This document shows positions 60,050-64,000 of a stretch of 64,000 nucleotides of DNA, piece by piece. The translations under genes and the position numbers were made by a program. Source of the DNA: Chionoecetes opilio. Its lineage: Eukaryota > Arthropoda > Malacostraca > Decapoda > Majidae. The stretch is taken from NCBI GenBank assembly GCA_016584305.1, contig JACEEZ010022966.1:112001-176000 (forward strand), given 5' to 3'. The first letter of the stretch is position 1, and each line of letters opens with the position of its first letter. The notes beneath the pieces were generated by a model that was not told where the DNA came from, ran no database searches, and was given only the letters and a program-made list of their open reading frames with translations.

Positions 60050-61740
60050 GCCGCCGTAATACCTTTGTTTCAGATCGTCAGTTCATAGTACGCAGGGGCG
60101 CCCGATGGTATCGCTATCGCCCACCTTTGAGGATAGTGAGCGCCACATCGCATTAGGTAAGCGTGTGGGGGTCGGAGGGTAGTGACGAGTATTAAGACCC
60201 ACACACCGGAGAGAGCCACGAAGGTTGTGAAAGTGACTGACGCACACCAGGATCATATGGTCAGTGCGGCGAGATAGCGGCTGCGGCTCGGCGGGCTGCG
60301 TCGATGACCGCTGTGGTGATGAATAGGTAGGTTAGTTTAGGGCAACAGAGAAGTTTCCTTATGGAATGCCTGAGCGTGAAAGGACTAACAATTTAGGGGG
60401 AGGATAACGGGTCGGGGTTCGTATGAGGAAGAGAAATATTAACCGGCTCCTCGCGTGCCTGGTGGAGGGGAGGATAAGTACCGGCCAACGACCCGGACGT
60501 AAGAGAAGGAAAAATTAAACCCCGCCTCAGGTAACAAGTGTAGTATCAGCACCGTCGGTGTGGCGGAGATTAATAGTACTCTGAACCCACACGACCGACT
60601 CACGATCCATACTTATTTTACCCCGGGGGGATGCTCCTGACGCCTGGGCCACGAGTCAGGCCCTGTAGGCCCGTGCGGGTTGTAACGTACCCGGCGGGGT
60701 GGATTTACGCAGCACGCCGATCTTGACAAAACTTCCGCGCCCAGAAACAGCGGGGAATGAGCAGGTCGGTCAAGAGACCTGAGGTATGTTAAGGTCTCCC
60801 CGCGATTGGTGGTGGTAGGTAGTAGGGAGAGGCCGTGGGGCTGACGAATGGCGATTCCCAACACATCCTCCTCTTCGGGCGGTTCGAGGAGTGGCGGCCT
60901 CGAGTAATCCCCACGGTTCTTGCGAGAAGAGGAACGGGAGGAAAAAGCCCTGCACCTTCAGTCCGGGGGGATTCGACTGGCTCCGCCAAAGTTTCAGGCC
61001 CTGTAGACCCCGACGGGGTATAAACGGCATCGATTCACAGGCACTGTGCCAGGACATCAGCACATTGCCCGGGGACCAGTCCCGTCGCCCGTGCCCCGCA
61101 TGTCCTGCAAATTCATTCATACTATTTCACGTCCTGGAGGCACTGTGGTAAATTTGTTTCTATTTCAATCTCGTGATGGTGAAGACCGCGGTAATACATT
61201 ACTTCTCCTTCCAAAGGTTCCACGAGTGATATAAATATATATATATGTGTAGGGTTAGGTAATTCTCCCTCCAAAGGTTCCCCACCACCAATGATCGCAA
61301 AGGGATCGCTCCATGAGGATCTCCCGGCAACCGACCCACGATTGCATCAAACCTTGCGAGCTCAACGAAGCCTTTTGGCAACCTGGTTGACGACGAATTC
61401 AGGGAGCGCTACATGCGCTCAAAGTATGTGGCTGAGTCCCACACTGCCGCGCCAACACACGCCCCACCGTCCGGGCTCCTTCTGCCCCTGGCTTCCCCTG
61501 TGCCCTGAAGATGACGGCGGCCGCGGCGGGGCAACAGTGGCCGATATTCGTTGGCCCCAGGGGCGGAAGTTCAATCTACGAGGGCAATGACGTCCCTGAC
61601 AAACACAGCCGCCCCCTGTGGCTCTCTCCTGGGACACAGGACTCAACGAGGCCACAGCAGCGACGAAGGAGCGCTCCGCTTTGCCAACCGGGGGTAGGTA
61701 CGTGACTCTACGATGCCACGACGTCCTACCAAACTGCCGG
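60050..61740 (+). pseudogene. Presumed gag and protease region of copy 2, frameshifted
   Basis: By position this stretch between leader and RT should encode Gag and protease. At about 61,045-61,110 plus-strand frames give GHQHIARG and RPCPACPA, which resemble a degraded CCHC zinc knuckle (C-x2-C-x4-H-x4-C) of a nucleocapsid. Near 61,620-61,700 the frame LSWDTGLNEATAATKERSAL resembles the DTG active-site block of a retroviral-type aspartic protease. Neither is intact and neither assignment is secure. Confidence 0.4.
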
Positions 61741-61950
61741 CCCCGTGGCCTCTCTTCAGGGGTCCCGGGGACCACGGCTTGGGGCGAGACACTAAGCAGC
61801 GGACTAGGGCGGAGGAGTACGACGCGACTACGACGCCCTCTAGACACGCTACTAACGACGCCCTGCTAGACACCTGCGACCTGAGGTTTCCCCTGGGTAC
61901 CCCTGGGACACCAGGCCATGGGGGACAAGACACATGCAGCAGGGTTTGAG
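61740..61950 (+). repeat. LTR-like module inside the Ty3/Gypsy internal region
   Basis: CCTCTCTTCAGGGG, then ACTACGACGCCCTCTAGACAC, then TTTCCCCTGGGTACCCC in the same order as the LTR segment at about 58,725-58,890. It also holds a short tandem duplication of ACGACGCCCT-CTAGACAC. The same module is present in copy 1 (about 18,930-19,110), so it predates both insertions. Confidence 0.55.
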
Positions 61951-62039
61951 GAAGCAGACGAGCAACTTCGAAAAGACTTCACAAAAGCGGGAATCGGCCT
62001 CTCACACAGGCCTCGGTCCGCAGCGGTTAGTGATGACCA

Positions 62040-62720
62040 CCACAAGGACAGATCCCGGAGTTCGCCTTGACTTCCGGCGCCTTATAACAACGTGACACAT
62101 CAAAGACGCCTACCCCAGCGCGCACGATGAAACTCTAGAGCACTACACGACGGCGGTTTCCGACCCTGGACCTACAGGCGGGTACTGACAAATCCAATTC
62201 GCGAGGCGACCGAACAAGACGGCGTTCCCGCACCAGGTTTGGACAGCCAGTTCTTATGAGTCAAACGTCGACGCCACATCACACGCCTATGTAACAGGAC
62301 GGCCAATGCTACAGGACTCAAAGGACCAAGTCTTGGAAGGTTTGATTATCATGGGTAATATGCTTTCTTACCCAACCGAACACACGCCGATAATAAGTAT
62401 ATCTCAAGCACTATTGAGGACAGAAACATACTACCGCCTAGTTGCGGTCGGCGAATAAGGTCGCCCGAGTTTGACACTGAAGCCATCGCAAATGCGCCTG
62501 GCACATGAGTAAGAAACGGCGTTTCTTGATACAACGATTGATCCATTGGAAGAGGGTATATCATCTGGCAGACCAAAGAACTTGGCAGGTATCGCGAGTC
62601 CTCGACCCAACCACTACTAGGCAATCGCAGTCGTTCCGGGTTCAAGGAAGCGACCTACTACCGGCGGCACATAAAAACTTCTCAACACCGAGCCGCATTC
62701 ACTATACTTTCTGACGGGCC
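62040..62720 (+). pseudogene. Reverse transcriptase region of copy 2, frameshifted
   Basis: Frames in this stretch, read with shifts, show KDAYP-like and TALHD/TLDLQAGY-like blocks around 62,110-62,180 and a TAF-x-x-x-F-G-x block around 62,215-62,240. These are the palm and fingers motifs expected of a Ty3/Gypsy RT. The order relative to RNase H and integrase supports the call. Several frame changes occur within 600 bp, so no product could be made as written. Confidence 0.6.
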
Positions 62721-62739
62721 CTAAAGTACTGGAACTGGA

Positions 62740-63200
62740 CCACCGAATGTGAAGGCAGCCTTTCGCGATCTTAAACAGGCACTGACGACACCCTGTCATG
62801 CTTCCCGAATTCGAGCTCCCCCTCTCCGTCTATATACGGATGCCAGTATTCTCGGGCCTGGTGCGAGCCTGTCCCAGATCATGACAATAAGGGAAAGAGT
62901 CATCGTATGAAGGCGGACTATAACAACTCGGAAAAGAACTATAGCGCGCGAAGAAGGAATGTCTCGAGCTATCGTCTGGGCACTACGGAAGTTTCGCCCC
63001 TATTGCTAGCCTGACAACAAGTCACCATCTTCACGAGACACCAAGTCTACAGTGGACTACGTTCTATGGAAGTTGTAAGACCGACTGCTCCATAGTGGGC
63101 TGTTCCTTAGAGGAATATGACTTCGAGATCAAGCTAGGCCAGGGAAGGCACAAGCTCATTTCGATGGGTTGCTCCCGCTGCCGCTAGACACCATTCAATG
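62740..63200 (+). pseudogene. RNase H region of copy 2, frameshifted
   Basis: TACGGATGCCAGTATTC (about 62,832) encodes the TDAS block with the first catalytic aspartate. Downstream the frames show SRAIVWALRKF and end near 63,180 in LPLPLDTI-like text, equivalent to the LSRLPLDTI that closes RNase H in copy 1. Frames change between these blocks. Confidence 0.65.
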
Positions 63201-63329
63201 ATTGACTTCTGACCACTGACGTCGGGACGAGTATGTCGGCCGCGGTCGATCGCAGGTGAACAAGGCGACCGACATCCACCAGGACTGAGGGGGGTCGAAA
63301 ATCGTCTATTGACGCGGATGGGACGCGGA

Positions 63330-64000
63330 CGAGCCCCGGGGAGCTAAGGGGGGCTCGCCACGCAATGAGCTGCTGTTGCACACAGCGGCGCGTGGCCAGT
63401 TGGCATTCGTAAAAACTTATGGCAAAATTCCGCAACGATACCCGGGCGCACCAAGAAGCATTAATTGCCCGTGAGGCGTTAAGCCAGTGCACTGGTGCCA
63501 GGCTTCGGAAACGGATTATTCGAGGCGAATGGACCACCTGGAGTCATCGCGTAGGCCAGCACTAATCCAGGGATACGGTAGCGTGGATATCATGAGGGCC
63601 GTGTCCCACTCACTAAATCGGGGTAAAACGGCTTCGTCATAACCTTCACATCGACGTTTCTCCAGCGATTACATCTTGGTGCATATACTGATGAGCACCA
63701 CAAGACTACTCGTGGCTCGAGTTATGATGGACCGTGTCGTGTCTGTCTTTGGGTTACCACCGCAGGAAGGATTCTCTCGGAAAGATACGACCGAGGACGG
63801 GCATCACCGGTATCGTGTTGTGGTCCAAGCTCCAAACTCCTACTAGGGCGTATATGGTTCCGCACGTCACCCTTACCACCCTCAAGGTTATGGCATTGTG
63901 GAGCGCTTCGCTAGAACTGTGGGAGATATCCTAAGCGCAGTAAAGGTGGATGATCCTCGCTCCGTGGGCCGGAACCGCTTCGTCTCTCAGCCCAGCATCC
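63330..64000 (+). pseudogene. Integrase region of copy 2, frameshifted and cut by window end
   Basis: The nucleotide sequence follows the integrase of copy 1 read in the opposite direction: the zinc-finger region at 63,370-63,500, the block MMDRVVSVFGLP at about 63,726-63,762, the region of the second catalytic aspartate at about 63,785-63,810, and the E-containing block (GGCATTGTGGAGCGCTTC) at about 63,890-63,910. Indels destroy the frame that is open in copy 1. Confidence 0.75.

Larger units (their letters stand above)
58130..64000 (+). mobile_element. Ty3/Gypsy LTR retrotransposon, copy 2 (plus strand), cut by window end
   Basis: Same family as copy 1: 5' LTR 58,130-59,388, PBS-like site, leader with tandem repeats and poly-A tracts, a presumed gag/protease region, RT about 62,040-62,720, RNase H about 62,740-63,200, integrase from about 63,330 to the window end. 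No frame longer than about 160 codons survives; indels every few tens of bases suggest raw-read errors. Compared with copy 1 it is readable throughout and is the better source for the gag-to-RT part. Confidence 0.88.

Noticed and set aside
60616..61030. Possible direct repeat (TCAGGCCCTGTAG at about 60,656 and 60,997)
   Set aside because: The shared stretch is short and the neighbouring bases do not align, so it may be chance in GC-rich sequence.

Overview
The window looks like non-coding, repeat-dominated DNA from an arthropod, most likely a decapod crustacean. The evidence is a fragment of a hemocyanin/hexamerin C-terminus at about 6.84-6.96 kb, very long (AT)n and (GA)n microsatellites, tRNA-derived SINEs, a LINE, a piggyBac-like MITE family and two copies of a Ty3/Gypsy LTR retrotransposon. 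There are no operons, promoters or intact host genes I can support. Almost every open frame is short and broken by indels, which fits uncorrected long-read sequence at least as well as old pseudogenes.

Layout. 0.3-0.9 kb: a frameshifted Gag-like fragment (minus). 1.27-1.92 kb: a hAT-like non-autonomous element. 2.4-5.0 kb: a damaged LINE (minus), cut at a 28-base poly-G; its first bases recur inverted across a compound AT/CT/AT microsatellite. 5.4-6.4 kb: two copies of a SINE with two tRNA-like modules. 6.8-7.0 kb: hemocyanin-like fragment. 7-10.7 kb: unremarkable AT-rich DNA, with a possible transposon end at 8.2 kb. 10.7-11.1 kb: (AT)n ending in a 25-N gap. 11.14-15.24 kb: a complex AT-rich satellite whose units differ by whole copies of an internal ~155-bp submonomer. 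15.25 to about 21.87 kb: Ty3/Gypsy copy 1 (minus), clean at its 3' end and increasingly corrupted toward its 5' end. 21.87-34.01 kb: 12 kb of 'smeared' sequence made almost entirely of homopolymer runs, which I judge to be corrupted base calls. 34.01-55.72 kb: one giant palindrome, arms about 10.7-11.0 kb, turning round at a short hairpin near 44,688. 55.72-58.13 kb: intergenic DNA with another SINE and a piggyBac-like MITE fragment. 58.13-64 kb: Ty3/Gypsy copy 2 (plus), inserted into that MITE and cut by the window end.

The main message is structural. The 21.7-kb palindrome is symmetric to its turn-around point, and its arms differ mainly by indels and substitutions like read errors. It is either a fold-back (template plus complement) read built into the assembly or a real recent inverted duplication. 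The smear can be shown to be corruption because the 5' LTR of copy 1 runs into it and can be compared with the clean LTR of the same element. The biological signals I would keep are the satellite with its variable submonomer count, the Ty3/Gypsy element with an LTR-like module inside its internal region, the double-tRNA-module SINE, and a coding-like tract with a seven-residue SEDKVEC-type repeat inside the palindrome arm.
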